This document shows, piece after piece, positions 23,401 to 59,938 of a stretch of 64,000 nucleotides of DNA (its first letter is position 1; each line of letters starts with the position of its first letter). Under the pieces are notes generated by a model. It worked only from the letters and a program-made list of their open reading frames with translations, was not told the origin of the DNA and ran no database searches. The position numbers and the translations under genes were made by a program. This DNA comes from Pholis gunnellus (taxonomy: Eukaryota; Chordata; Actinopteri; Perciformes; Pholidae). The stretch covers positions 6,712,430 through 6,776,429 of the forward strand of contig OU342807.1 of assembly GCA_910591455.2 (NCBI GenBank), in the 5' to 3' direction.

Positions 23401-24220
23401 CCGTTTAGCTGCACAGATGCATTCAATAAGAAAAGTAATTTCCAATCACACAGATGATTTGAACTGTTGCATCAAACACTTGTACACCTTTAAAAACGTT
23501 TTGAAAGAGGAATGTGGACTTCTGCTTTTAAAATGAATGTATTCTTGCTTTAGCTTGACTGATTAAAGCTGCATTAAATAACAGCAGGTCTTAAAACGCT
23601 CGATACACGGACCCTCTTCAAAACAAACATTAGAGAATAAAGCCGGGCTCACTTTAAAGCCCTTATTATGTCAGTTGATGGTCTGCTTCTGTGTTGCATA
23701 TTCCTAAAGTTTCCACACATTAGAGGACAGGTTCATCGGTCTGTTTTAGAACAATATATGGGCCCATAACAATGATTTAGATGCTGTAATCGTTCCTTCT
23801 TTTCATTCAGGTACATTAGGTCAACCTCTGCTGACACACTTCCACTGGGAAGAGTCCGCAGCCCTCCTCTGCGTAAATACATTCCTCAGTTTAAATGAAG
23901 TTGATACGAGGCTTCAGCAGTTTGATTGAGGCTATACTCATATATATCTTCCAAAGTCACGGTCTTCTTAGTACACATTGTAATCCCTGAGTTGTGAGCA
24001 GTTCAACCAAAGAATGTTGTTTAATTTTTAATAATTGTTATAGGCCTTGAACGAGACAAAGAAAGAGAACGACGACACAACTACAATTAATGAAGTTATT
24101 AAAACTGACTTTTTGGGCGCATTCGAGGTCTGGGGACTGGAGCAGTTGGCAGCTTTTCCCAGTTAGTAATCCTTGTATGTGTGCATGGGCCCCCATCTCT
24201 GTGCAATGTGTACATTTCAC
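20441..24220. other. Intergenic, AT-rich, repeat remnants only
   Basis: Holds an AAGTAAAAGTAC-type repeat (20820-21265), a copy of the fish repeat with agcccaatatcacaaatcac (about 22225-22320), and the inverted-repeat element at 23022-23284. Short ORFs at 21799, 22338 and 23300 have no recognisable domain, splice context or codon character of a gene. Confidence 0.45.
23022..23284. mobile_element. MITE-like element with about 40-base terminal inverted repeats
   Basis: Left end reads ctcctacacacaacatgacc then agaggaattaaaggcacaa (to 23060). The right end, 23241-23284, is its reverse complement apart from a few changes and a 3-base insertion; the inner 21 bases (ccagaggaattaaaggcaca plus a) match perfectly. 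The 180-base interior has no ORF. Confidence 0.7.
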
Positions 24221-24224
24221 CTCT

Positions 24225-24535
24225 TATTTCACACATTTTGGAAAACACGCTTATCTCTTTCTTACCGAGAGCTATAGATGAGAGGACTGATACTACATTA
24301 CTATTACTATTATTATTACAGGATACTTCTTTGCTGGGACCAGTCTCTTCCTGGAGTCTTGGTGACCTCACAGTAAAGACAATACTTCACCATAACTCAT
24401 CGTTTCATGCTAAACTAAGCTTACCGACAGCTGACTGCATATTTACCGCACAGACTTGAGAGCGATAGCAATCTTCTCGAAGAAGAAAGCAAATAAGCAC
24501 ATTTCACAAAATGTTGAACTTTTCCTTTAATTCCA
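24225..24535 (+). mobile_element. Degenerate palindromic MITE-like repeat
   Basis: Left end acacattttggaaaacacgc then ttaccgagagctatagatga; middle ctcttcctggagtcttggtg; right end catgctaaactaagcttacc then agaaagcaaataagcacatt and cacaaaatgttgaacttttc. Same family as 17.4-18.15 kb but with much of the left arm lost. Confidence 0.6.
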
Positions 24536-24859
24536 GTGCAATGCTGGAATAGTATTTTATTTGTTGACTATATCCCTCGATAAGACAATTTTAAAGGACC
24601 TGCTTCATTACACAAATTGGCAATCAATCCAATTAGGCTACCAAAAAAAGCACAATTAATCCTGGGGCTTTGGGGGCCCCTGAGTCTGGGGCCCCAGAGT
24701 CATTGTCAGGTTAGTGATTCAGCCTTGTGTGTGCGTGTTTATCATTATTCTTCACTGAAAGTATGCAGTATGTGGTTTAACTTGTGTTGCTGTTGACAAG
24801 GATTGCTTCATAGATAGGTAAACAACTGCGCGCGCACGCACTCATATCTTTAATAGTTT

Positions 24860-25248
24860 TGACAAGGGTATCAGAGAGAGAGAGCGCGAGAGAGGTGGGG
24901 GGGGGGGGGGGGGGGGGTGAGCGAGAGAGAGAGAGAGAGAGAGAGAGAGTTGTCGGCTGAGGAGCAACACATTGGTGAGAACAGGGAAGCAGGCGCGCGG
25001 CACGGGGACCCGCCGGAAGAAGCAGCAGCAGCAGCAGCAGCAGCAGCTTCAGCTTCAGCGCGAGCTGGACGCAGACCGACGAAACACCGGCAGCACGAGC
25101 GACACCGAGGCGGTCAGCGGGGCGGAGAGGAGGAGGCACCTGCACCGCGACTCGTTCTCCCCCGCTGCCTCCGTCGTCTCTCCCTCTCGCTCGTCGCTCT
25201 CCTCACCCCTCGTTCCTCTCGGACCGCCGCCGCCGCTTCCTCGTTAAG
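24860..25248 (+). promoter_or_regulatory. prkcb: prkcb promoter-proximal region and 5' leader
   Basis: GC-rich stretch upstream of the ATG with GA repeats (24872-24884 and 24919-24950), an uninterrupted run of 21 G at 24897-24917, and an (AGC)9 triplet repeat at 25021-25047. There is no ATG between the G run and the start codon, so a leader starting there would be free of upstream ORFs. The start site cannot be fixed from sequence. Confidence 0.6.
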
Positions 25249-49560
<24,312 letters not shown>

Positions 49561-51621
49561 AGAGTTCCTGTTGGTTAGACGCCGCCCGAAAAAGACTTTA
49601 CTCCAACCTGTAGAGCCCAGTCACACAGCCATCCAGGACTCATCCAGCATCTCATCGCACCACCACTTACCGCCACGTCTCATACATCTCAACCCACACC
49701 AGCATCTTAACTGGACAATAATCATAAACCACCACAATGGCTTTAGCTGCTGGTTGGTCGCACTGAGACTGAGTTTGACCAGTTTCCAGAAAACTCCAGG
49801 CATAGTATTCACAGGTCCTCGTGGTGAAGCAGGTCAATACAGAGTTATAGTGAATGTGTAACTGTGTGTATGTGCTCTTATCGATCAACAACAGTGTGCA
49901 TTTGTTTACTTGATTCTCTTCGGCCTGTAAAAGTTGCCTCATGAACATTCCATGATCAATATGTCATATATGCACTCACACATACACACACACACACACA
50001 CATCTGTGAAGGCTGCGGTTTGGAGGGAAGGAAGGTTGTTTTTTTTTAAATCCTGATTTGTAACCTCACGTCTAAGTTAGTCCTGAACTTAGTCTTAAGC
50101 ACGTCTCGTCTTCCGAATTGATGCAAAAAAAAAAGAAGAAGAAGAAAATTCCCCCAAATGCCTGTTTGGCAGCGATATTTAAAAATGTCTCAGTCTTTTC
50201 CTCTTGCTTAATCTCTCTCTTCTCTTTTCTCTCTGCCACTGTGTACGCAGTGGTTTAGTGCTGTGTAGGCATATACAGTCTTTGTGGTGCAGCTCCTCTA
50301 TGCATGCCATATTCGTTGGTACAGTAGTTCCCTTAAGATTTGCGTTTGACATCATGGAGGAGGAAAGAAAAAAAACCTCTGGTGTCTTGAATTTATCGAT
50401 GCAAGTCAGTTTTGAAATATCCATGCTCCATATTTTGTTTCCACTTCGAATGCTGTGTCTCTAATAATGTCGAAATATGCTAAAGAGTTAGCTTTCCAAA
50501 GCGTGGAGCAAAATATGAGACTCTGTCAAATGAATATATAAAGTATATGTAATAATTCTGTATGACTTGTGTTTCAGTGTACGTGTAAATAGGACTGGGA
50601 TCTAGAGCTAGAAGTGTTTGTCATGTTATAATACACTTCTATATTCTTCACAGCCCCATCTCACTTTCTCTCTGCTCTTTATCTCTGCCAACACTCCGCT
50701 GTCACTTTTTACTTTGTTTTTCCCATTTTTATATCTCCCCATTGTCGTCCTCTTCTTCCTCCCCTGTCCCCGACTCACATTCACTTCTACAATTTAAGGT
50801 GGAACAGAAATGGAAAATGAGATATGTAATACAAGAGGGAGAGGGCGAGGGCAAAGGAGGGGAGAATAAACTGTTTACTATGCAAAAGGCCAGAAAAGAA
50901 GCAAGAGGTTTGGGGGAAGAGGGCAACTTTTATAAAGCAACCTGAAGAAATTGTGTAACAGGACAGTATACGTGTTGCATGCGCCATATTTACCTGCGCG
51001 TGAGAGACACCTACAGTATGATACCTACATTAAAGTGAATTATCATTATACCATTTCAGTAACACTGGCTCTTGTATTTTACTCAGCTGTACACAACAGA
51101 TTACACATCGCTACTGTTGCAACAAAAACTGCTACGAGGGACTTTAATTGTGTGTTTTGATTTTTAACAGTCGCTGTGGACAAATCTGTGTCTTTCTGAG
51201 CTCCAGAGTCTTTTTTAGAAAAACTCTTATTGTAGCCTGCTGCAGCAGGGTCCGACAGTCTTCGCTGCGCTGACCAAGTTCTGGTTCTCCTGTGCCTCCC
51301 TTCCCTCAAGCAGCCCCAGATATATGGGGCAGGGACCTCCAGCAGGGTGGTGTTTGTTTTCGCTCCCAGCGCAGTGAAGCTTTTGCTCCCACCGAAATTC
51401 GACGGCGGCAGTGATGTCTGGTCGCTAACAGGCCCAGCTGGAGTCTGAGCTGAAGGAGTTGCTGGTGATCCTGCGTGATTTGGCCTGATCTCGCTGATTC
51501 ATCAGTATTAAATTAAGACAGTTTAATAACAACTTAAAAGTTCCTCATAGTAGCTTTAAAGAAATCTAATTTTTTTAAACAGTCTGTTTAATAATTGTTT
51601 GTGTGTGTGTGTGTGTTTATA

Positions 51622-51664
<43 letters not shown>

Positions 51665-52570
51665 ATTTTCATTAGCAGAAAATTGGCAGTCATGAGAAAA
51701 AAAACCTAAAGAATGTTCTGCATTTTTGCTTGATAATTGACTTCAACAACTAATCAAAATTAAGGTTTATTGTTCTCTCTTATTGGTTTTAATCAGTGGT
51801 TGAGATTTGCTATGTTTTGTGTGTGTGTGTGTGTGTGTGTGTGTTGAACAGCATTCCAATAGTTGTTTTTCTCTTCAACCATCTTTTCTGTTGATGCTGA
51901 TTGCTTTGGCTTCTTCCCAGATGCTCACTTTATATTCAAAGTCTTAAATATGCATATGGTCATTAACTCTTTTATTCATTCATATGGAGGAGCATGGACT
52001 CTTCTTAGACAGCTCCTCTCTCATTTACTGCTGGATGTGAGCCGGATGATGTTAACACAAAGAACTCATGATGAGGTAACAGCTAAGATATCAATCAAAA
52101 AGTCCTCAGAAAATAAAATGTCTGGCTGTACCTTATTTAAAGTTTTCAAAATATTGTAAAAGTGCGTCTAATATCTTATCAACCTCATTTACTAAAGGCA
52201 ACCTTATTGATCAGCTGCACACCTGGTACTTATTGATGTTATTGACTACTATTTCAACATTATTGTTATTATGCCTTTCTGCATAAAAACAATATTTTGA
52301 TATTTTTATTTCACACAATTCTTCTGACTGATCTTCAGTCAAAGATAATGCAGTAAAAGTGCTCTTTGAAGTAGAGACACATGAACATGAAGGTTTCAGT
52401 TGCTTGTCAATCATTGTTTATATTCAATACTCGAAAACGATAGGTGATCATTTGATTAGTGCATAATAATGCAGTAAGCTATGTGGCTTTCTTTATTATA
52501 CCAATATTACTATGGAAAGCATTTTATATATACTTTAATATAAACGAAGAAAGTAAAGTTTTCTTTCCTT
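49561..52570 (+). other. prkcb 3' UTR and intergenic to cacng3
   Basis: AATAAA at 50865-50870 is the clearest late polyadenylation signal, giving a 3' UTR of about 1.3 kb; not proven. TG microsatellites at 51600-51662 and 51818-51844. The GC-richer stretch 51160-51500 has no ORF I recognise. Confidence 0.45.
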
Positions 52571-52682
52571 CTCACCTGCGAAAACTCCCATTTTAACATG
52601 ATCGCCACAGTGCTGCTGTCCATGGTGCTGAACCACCCTGATTCAAGCTACGAGGTTTGTCCATGTTGCTCAGTGACAGCAA

Positions 52683-52686
<4 letters not shown>

Positions 52687-52758
<72 letters not shown>
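52687..52758 (+). repeat. (CA)36 microsatellite upstream of cacng3
   Basis: Pure CA repeat about 470 bases before the cacng3 ATG. Confidence 0.95.
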
Positions 52759-52760
<2 letters not shown>

Positions 52761-53059
52761 AGGGCGGGATTATCCTGCAGTTAACCACACAGAGTCGAGC
52801 TACATCCAACTAGATGGTGTCCAGAGGAGCGCTGCTGCTGTTTTCTCACAACAACTTTTTGTTTTATCGAGGATTTGTGTGTTTTTTTTATTCCACTTTT
52901 TGCCCCTCGGCCTGCGTTTCCTCTCTGATTCTTCAACTGTGCTTCTGACAAAACTTCCCAACTCAGTGACCTTAGTCCTGTGCATGTGGCTTAGAGGAAA
53001 ACCGGCGCAGTTATCCAACTACACGAGCGGGCCTATAGCTTAGGTTGCAGAAGATGTGC

Positions 53060-53228
53060 ACACAATCTGAGTTTCTTTCAGCCGAATGGATCCACACAAA
53101 GACAAGACACCGGGGGGAAGTTTTTAACAGTTTCTAAACCCTCGCTGGTCTCCGTCCGCTGGAGGACTCCTCGCTGTGGAGGAGGAGGAGGAGGAGGAGG
53201 TGGAGGAGGAGGAGGAGGCCCGGCCGAC
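53060..53228 (+). promoter_or_regulatory. cacng3: cacng3 5' leader with GGA repeat
   Basis: GC-rich leader; 53177-53220 is an imperfect (GGA)n purine tract ending nine bases before the ATG. The ATG has G at -3. No upstream ATG occurs in the last 120 bases. Confidence 0.5.
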
Positions 53229-53987
53229 ATGAGGCTGTGTAACCGCGGTGTGATGATGCTGCTGACCACGGCGGGGGCTTTCTGCGCCTTCAGCCTCATG
53301 ACCATCGCGGTGGGCACGGACTACTGGCTGTACTCCCGCGGGGTGTGCCGCTCCAAGAACCAGAACGACAACGAGACCGTCCGCAAGAACGAGGAGGTCC
53401 TGACCCACTCCGGTCTGTGGAGGACCTGCTGCACTGAGGGTAAGACCTGCGCTCCACAAGTTTACAAGTGTCACGTGTACACCGGTCCACGAATACAGAA
53501 TCGCAACACTTTAATATACAGCAACATTATTGTCATATGTTAATATATCATCAAAATAAAATGTGTCAAAGTACTATAACAATATGCATTTTACTTCCAT
53601 AAGAGAGAAAATACTTCAAGTCTATCAGGTGATAAATGCTCTATAGATATAATATAATAGTAGCCTACATTATAAATGAAATTATACTAATATACCGTAT
53701 TGCTAATAATTGTTCATTTCAATCATTGCCTGTATTTATATCATAACAACTCCAGGATCTTGCAGAATAAAACAATAACGGTATTAAACATCATTTAGCA
53801 GCTGTGGAGGAAGTATTCCGACCCTTTGTTTAGGTAAAAGAACCAATACCACAAAATAACCTACTTATTAAAGTCCAGCATTCACAAGAAGTAGGCTGCA
53901 AGTACTGTTGAAATGTACATAAAGTATCAAAAGTAAAAGTACGTCATGCAGAAAAATGTCTTCTGTGATTTTTTATAGTATTATTGA

Positions 53988-54024
<37 letters not shown>

Positions 54025-54837
54025 GATGTGTGAATAAAATCTTACAGTTAGAAATAATTTGATCAATACCAGTACATCATAATGAGCTTATCATATATTT
54101 TGTATGTAAAATCTTAACATCTGTCAAACTATAGTAACCACTGAGTAACCACTCACAGTACTCAAACAGTGGTAATGTTTTTTATTTATTTATCCATGTA
54201 ATAGTTTACAAATGATCAAGAAAAGAGTTGAAACAAAGTTAATAAGAAACTTGAATTTACAACCAACAAGATAATAAAAGCAGTGATACTGAGTGGGAGA
54301 TTGTTCCACAATGTTTGAGCTAAAACAGACGTTAACTAGCTTTCATCAACCAGCCTTTTGAGCCTAAAGCAGTCAGTTAAAAATACATTTGAGTCTAAGT
54401 CTTTATTTTTATCTCTCTGTGTCTGATGAAAACCTCTAACTCTTTTGATATGCACTGACAGTCTTCAGAAAAAAATGTCATCTCCTCCAACATATCACAT
54501 ATAATAGCTCAGATGGATTCATGGTTTGATTTGGATTGATGTCCACATCTTGGGGAGGGAAGGGGAATGAGTTTAAGTCTTGGATATGTGATGGATGGAA
54601 ATTACATTTTCAATTATTCATTGCTTTTTAATAGCGCCCCTCTTTCTCTTATCCTATATCCTCTGGTTGCACTTACTTTGCTAATTTTCTGAATGAAATG
54701 GAAATATTCAGCTTTCTCTCTCTCTGCCCCCGCTGCTGCTGCTGCCCCACTATCGCTAAGCTCCAAAATGGTTTAATGGGAAGGTAACAAAGCATGCAGA
54801 GGACATCAATGCTTCAACAGTCCTCTCTGTGTGTGTC

Positions 54838-54878
<41 letters not shown>

Positions 54879-57800
54879 ACGTGTGTGTGTGTGTGTGTGT
54901 GTCCGTCAGTTTGTGTCACAGTGAGCCAGACGCAGGCAGACAGAAAGACGGGAAGCTGAAGGCTCTCTGTGTATTATAACTAATTATAGGACGAGGCTGC
55001 AGTGTTGGTTTCTTCCAGATGACACATTACAACAATAAATAGTGACACGACAGGCACAACAAAGACATTGATACAAAATACAAACGCACCAGGACAGCAG
55101 CCTGACATATGGCTGTGTGCACTTATGAAACACAGCGCCACAGACACAAAGGAGTAATGGGAGCTCTGCGAGACCTTTACACGTCGAGCTACAACAAAAT
55201 TGTCTCCTAAAGTAACTGTTTGAATAAAGACTAATGAGTCGGCACACAAACACGCTGCATAATACAAGTGCTCAGAAAATAGCTCTTCTTCCCGAGAGTG
55301 ATGAGAACAACATGTTACCTCATCTCTCTTTGTATCCTGACAGTCATTTGAATAAACGCTCTCTCGGGATCTTTTCTCTCTCTGACCTGCTCACCGCGGC
55401 CGAGTTGTAGCTCGCTGAATGAGTTTTATTTCGGTAACCATGGCGACCGAGTCACATCATCAATACTGGTCAATCGGTGCAGCATGTCGGGCCACAATTA
55501 TCAATACATCCCCGTGAGAGCAAATGCTGAAAGGCACTGCTGGGCCAAAGGTTACTGGGAGGAGGGAGGATGTGTGTGTGCAGCTCATTTTTGACTCTTC
55601 CGAGGGGTTAAATCAAAGCTTTTATAGGTTGTCACTCTTAGAAATAAGGGTTCCAAAGGGGTTCTTCAAGAGTTCTTAGTACGCTCACACCACAAGGCTA
55701 CAAGTCTGTTTCAATGGAGGCCGGTGACACAAAACGCCAAACTGACACACCGCACTTGTAGCTTTGTCACGGGTATGACGAGCTACAAATCAAAGTGGAG
55801 CTGGTGTCAACTTCTGTCAACGCTCCAGTGATGTGGTGAAGCATCAACCAATCAACGAGCGCTTCAACTGCGGCTCTGCGCCAATGTAGCTGGCCACGAT
55901 TAAGGGTTCCCTTTAAGAACCCTTTTTGGATGAAAGAGTTCTTCAAGTATTGTTGAAAGCATGGGTGTTAAAAGGAACCCAGCCCACACTCCCCAAATAA
56001 ACTGTGATTGTGAGCCAGGACTGTTGTAGGTTGCTCTGCACCACATCAGTCCCTGGTTCTTCGAATGTTTCATGAGGAACCCTATTGTGTTTTAGATGAA
56101 ACCCTTGAAACACAAAAGGAGTTTTTGGTACAGTATAACGCCCTGGGTGTGTTATTTTTAGCGTCGTTAGAAGGCGGAAGGTTCTGGATAGACCCTCTGT
56201 TGAGGGTTTATGGGTTCATACATTACCTTATTGACGGGTTCTCTTTAGAACTTGTGATCGGAGGTTCTGGCTGGATTCTGTCTTAGATGGTGTAACCCTT
56301 TATGTTGTGTTCTAGGTAGAACCATCTGAACGGGGTTCCAGGTGGAACCTCTATAAAAGGTTTTACCAGGAACCAAAAAGGGATCTCTCATGGGACAAGC
56401 TGAATAACCCTATGGTTCTAGTTAGCACCTTTATTTCTGAGGAAGCTTTGGAAGCTTGATGATTGCTCAAACTGTTGAGTGTTTCTGTCTTATGGTTTGG
56501 TTTCTTGCCAACACATAGCTCCGCGGAGATATTCACTGTACTAAAGGATGTTTTTATATGATTAATATCGGCACCAATACAGGAAAATCCCAGCATCCAA
56601 AATGCTTTGAGTGGCAGCTAGTCCTGATTGTTCTCCTGTTTGTCTAGAAAGCCCTAAATGGGCTGGCCCTGACCCCCTAACCCCTTAATCTCCCTCCAGG
56701 TCCCTCAGGTCGGGACCTGACTCGGGGCTCCTGGCTGTCCAGTGATCTAAATTTAAGCTCAGGGATGACAGAGCTGTCTGTTGCCCGAGGAGAATATCTG
56801 CTCCTGGAAAGTCGTACAAATGACCTCAAGTCAACTCCCATCAAAATCCCTCAGAATGCTACCAGGTCCTGAAATGATATAGAGTAGAACATGAGGTTTG
56901 TTGTCTTCAGACATAATTACCTCTAAGTGCTACAAGGCCAACAAGTAAATAAGTGCACTATCAGCACTAATGTATCAGTCTGCTCTTTGAAAGTGAAACG
57001 TGCAGGTTGGTAAGTTCAAAATGCCTCTGACAGTTTTATTGAACGTTTGAGTTCTAATATAGAAAACATCCTCGTATCATTAGTTTATTATAGATTGATA
57101 GATAGTTATTGTGGTGACTTTGGTTAATTTCCTGTTTTTTTTTTCAGAAACATATTCAGTCTTAATTGGATTCATAGTGAACTAAAATTGAGACGAGAGG
57201 AATGTCAAAATTAGCCTCTGCATGTATAAAAGCAGGGGGAAAATGTCGATACAGCCCATCAGTCGGTAGCATCACATTCAATATGCAAGACATTGTTAGA
57301 GAAGATAGAGTGTGCTGGGTCAAAAACATTTTCATGCATATATGTCATGTTATAAACTGATACAGAGCAGAATGACATGGAGCCGCAGAAGTTATCGAAT
57401 GGATGTACTGTAATGTATTTCTTTGTCTTCCTGTTGTCTGCAGGGACTTTTCGGGGGGTTTGCAAAGACATCGATCACTTTGCTGAAGATGCAGACTATG
57501 AGCAGGATGCTGCAGAGTATTTACTACGTGGGTAACAAATGTGCACATGTAACTGCGAGATCCATAACAACTATAGTGCAAGTCTCAGGTATTCAAGTTT
57601 TACATACAGTATATCCCCCATTCTCCTCTCCTCAGGCGCAGTACGAGCCTCCAGCCTCTTCCCCATCCTCAGTGTGGGACTGTTGTTTCTCGGAGGTGTA
57701 TGTGTGGCTGCCAGCGAGTTCTACAAGTCACGTTACAACGTCATCCTCTGCGCGGGTATACTCTTTGTCTCTGCAGGTCAGAAACACACACATGCGCACA

Positions 57801-58434
57801 CACACGCACATCTAATGAGCATGCATGTATTTACAGTAGTTATCATGCATCTGACCCTCTCCATCTCTGAACTCTTCCAGGTCTCAGCAACATTATTGGC
57901 ATCATCGTGTACATATCAGCCAACTCAGGCGACCCCAGCCAGAGCGACAACAAGAAGAGCTACTCCTATGGCTGGTCTTTTTATTTTGGAGCTCTGTCCT
58001 TTGTGCTGGCTGAGATGGTGGGCGTCCTTGCGGTGCACGTGTTCATAGAGAAACACAGACAGCTGCGCACTAAAGGCCGGCCGTCCCTCATTAAACCGCC
58101 CATCTCTCGCAGCTCATCTTACTACCGCAACCGCTACAACCACAACCGCTCACGCCGATATAGCTACAGGAGCATCCACAGTGCAGGGGACTCCTTTCGA
58201 GCATCCCTGGTGCGAGACCGAGAGCCGTCCATCTCGGCTGAATCCAAAGCCATGGCAGGTTTGCCAACACCAGTGACAGTGGGCTCGGACTTCATGCTCT
58301 ACACCTTGACCTCGCCTCTCAAAGACGCTAAGATGGACATGGCCGTGGATGATTTAACTACTGCGGCAGCTCACAACAACACAGAGATGCTGCCTGGAAA
58401 CTGTGTTGCCAACAGGAGGACCACGCCCGTCTGA
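53229..58434 (+). CDS. cacng3: Voltage-dependent calcium channel gamma-3 subunit (TARP gamma-3)
   Basis: TARPs are four-span membrane proteins of the claudin superfamily that carry AMPA receptors to synapses and slow their gating. Coding exons 53229-53439, 57444-57527, 57636-57776, 57881-58434 join in frame to 329 aa (human gamma-3: 315). Seen: TM1 about 8-29 (AFSLMTIAVGTDYWLY follows), N-glycosylation sequon N48-E-T, claudin signature SGLWRTCC at 61-68 with C77, TM2 about 104-124, TM3 about 134-157, TM4 about 178-199, a basic/serine-tyrosine-rich cytoplasmic tail (RSSSYYRNRYNHNRSRRYSY) and the PDZ ligand RRTTPV at the end. Exon lengths 211/84/141 are those of the gamma-2/3/4/8 group. Choice of gamma-3 over gamma-2 rests mainly on position between prkcb and rbbp6; the C-terminal tail is diverged from mammals. 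The exon 2 donor is the unusual GTGGGT; using the GTAACA four bases on would break the frame. Confidence 0.92.
55635..56430 (+). repeat. GGTTCT/AGAACC-rich dispersed repeat with an insertion
   Basis: Repeated words gggttcttcaagagttctta, agggttccctttaagaaccc, aaaggaaccc, ggttctggatagaccctctg and aggttttaccaggaaccaaa alternate in both senses over 800 bases. A unique block at about 55690-55900 interrupts it, with its own mirror words (acttgtagctttg / aaggctacaagt), as if a second element had inserted. Confidence 0.5.
56640..56840 (+). mobile_element. LINE (L2-like) reverse-transcriptase 3' remnant
   Basis: One frame starts KALNGLA and, after frameshifts, reads PSRSGPDSGLLAV and later a decayed region ending in SAPGKS; this is the order seen at the C-terminal end of fish L2/CR1 ORF2 (HKALNGLAP ... 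PSRSLRS ... GLL-V-P). Stop codons and shifts show it is dead. Confidence 0.45.
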
Positions 58435-59240
58435 GAGGAGAGGAAGTGGAGGATGTAAAAAAACGAGAGGACCTTCTGTGAGAGGAGAATATTAAATGAA
58501 TGGAAGTCTTTCTTGGTAAAAGAAAAGAGAGGGAGAGGCCTTGGAGACCGGAATAGGCCTGCACAGAGTGATCTGTCAGAAAATAAATTATAAAAAGAAA
58601 GTAAATCACAACCACAGTTTCCCAGTGCCAGCCAAGTTTGACGTCTCCAGAGTGATTGTTTTGTCTGACCAACAGACCAAAACCCCAAAAATATAAAATG
58701 TACAATGATACAAAACAAAGAGATTAAGTAAAACTTCATGTGTGCGAAGCTGGAATCGGACTGGACTGTTTGGCATTCTTTTGCTTGAAAAAAATGCATA
58801 TTTGTATGCTCTTTGTATGTCCTTTTGCTATGCTATTACAATAGCTATATCTACAGTATATCCGTAGTGTGTGTGCGAATGAGTGTGTAGGATAGGAGTG
58901 TGTGTTTGAGACAGACAGTCATGCGGAGAGAGACAGGAAGGAGGAGCGCTTTCATGAAGATAATAAACTATCGCGTAAAAATACAACACACACACACACA
59001 CACACACACATCTGGGAATGACACAACTAACTATGTCCATTTCCTGTCCTCGTTTTTGTGGACCTAAGCTCAAAATCGAAACCCCATTAAATGCATTAGA
59101 TCCCTCTCAATCTGTCTCTCGCTGTGTCTGTTTTGAGTGTCCATTGCATAAGCATGTGAGCATCAGTGTAACAAAGGGAACCCTTATGGCTTTGTCACCG
59201 AGTCTCTGTTTACATCAAATAAAGTTTATGAATTTACACA
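58435..59240 (+). terminator. cacng3: cacng3 3' UTR with AATAAA signals
   Basis: AATAAA words at about 58580, 58961 and 59218-59223; the last (aaataaagtttatgaattta) has the most typical surroundings, giving a 3' UTR near 0.8 kb. Confidence 0.5.
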
Positions 59241-59938
59241 AAAATGTGCTTTGGGGAGAAATACGTGTGGTTTATGGGGCAGTGTTGTTGCTTTATTTTT
59301 TTGTTGCTGTACAGTTCACATCTCAGGTGTCTGTGAGGGAGAATATTCAAATATCTGCCCTGTACAAACAAGTAATCAAAATAAAATTGACCCCCTCCCT
59401 GTGGTGAAAAACAGGAAGACCCTGTGTGTGTGAACGTGCATGAGCAAGCCGTGTTAGAGATGACGATAGGACCGCATAAACAGCAGGCAGAGTGATTCAT
59501 TATCATGGAAGCAGCAGCATCATGCAGGCAAACACTCAAAGCAGTTTTGATGAATACGCTCACAGTGCCATCACGTACTGACCACACAATGAAATCAACA
59601 CCATCACACATACTCGACACCATGTCACCTGAAGCAACACCCCACCTCACATGGGTGTATACTGAGCACAGGACAAAGCAATGACTCAAAGTCCTGGTAC
59701 ATTGCTTGTTATTATGTTATGTTTGATTAGTGCAGCTAATTTTACTTAGTATCTAATAAGTGTGAAATTATTTACGAACCATACAAGGCAATACCTTACA
59801 AGACCATCACAAACATCAACCAATTAGATCCTACTTCAATGTTCAGCACAGTTTCATGGAGTTGTGTAAAGTTGTATATTTCTCCTGTATATGGTTTTCC
59901 CTTCTTGCATATTAATAACTGGTACAACAACAAAACAC
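59241..59938. other. Intergenic between cacng3 and the tRNA gene
   Basis: No exon, repeat copy or domain recognised; ORFs on both strands look random. Confidence 0.4.

Larger units (their letters stand above)
53440..57443 (+). other. cacng3: cacng3 intron 1 (4.0 kb)
   Basis: Contains an AAGTAAAAGTAC-type repeat (about 53800-53990), an ATT microsatellite (53985-54022), TG runs (54839-54900), an X-box-like gtaaccatggcgac at 55434-55447, a large GGTTCT-rich repeat (55635-56430) and a LINE remnant (56640-56840). Confidence 0.7.

Noticed and set aside
51160..51500. GC-richer stretch with a fragment reading PKFDGGSDVWSLTG, reminiscent of retrotransposon gag
   Set aside because: Only about 15 residues before a stop and no neighbouring gag/pol motifs or terminal repeats; could be chance.
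52598..52656. Possible short coding exon MIATVLLSMVLNHPDSSYE followed by GTTTGT
   Set aside because: Codon use looks gene-like, but no partner exon, no family match, and the minus strand also has a donor-like CAG|GTGAGA there. Not enough to call a gene; may be an upstream cacng3 leader piece.
54980..55267. Two overlapping cysteine-rich minus-strand ORFs in cacng3 intron 1
   Set aside because: No signal peptide with ordered cysteine pattern, no exon context, two frames equally open; random.
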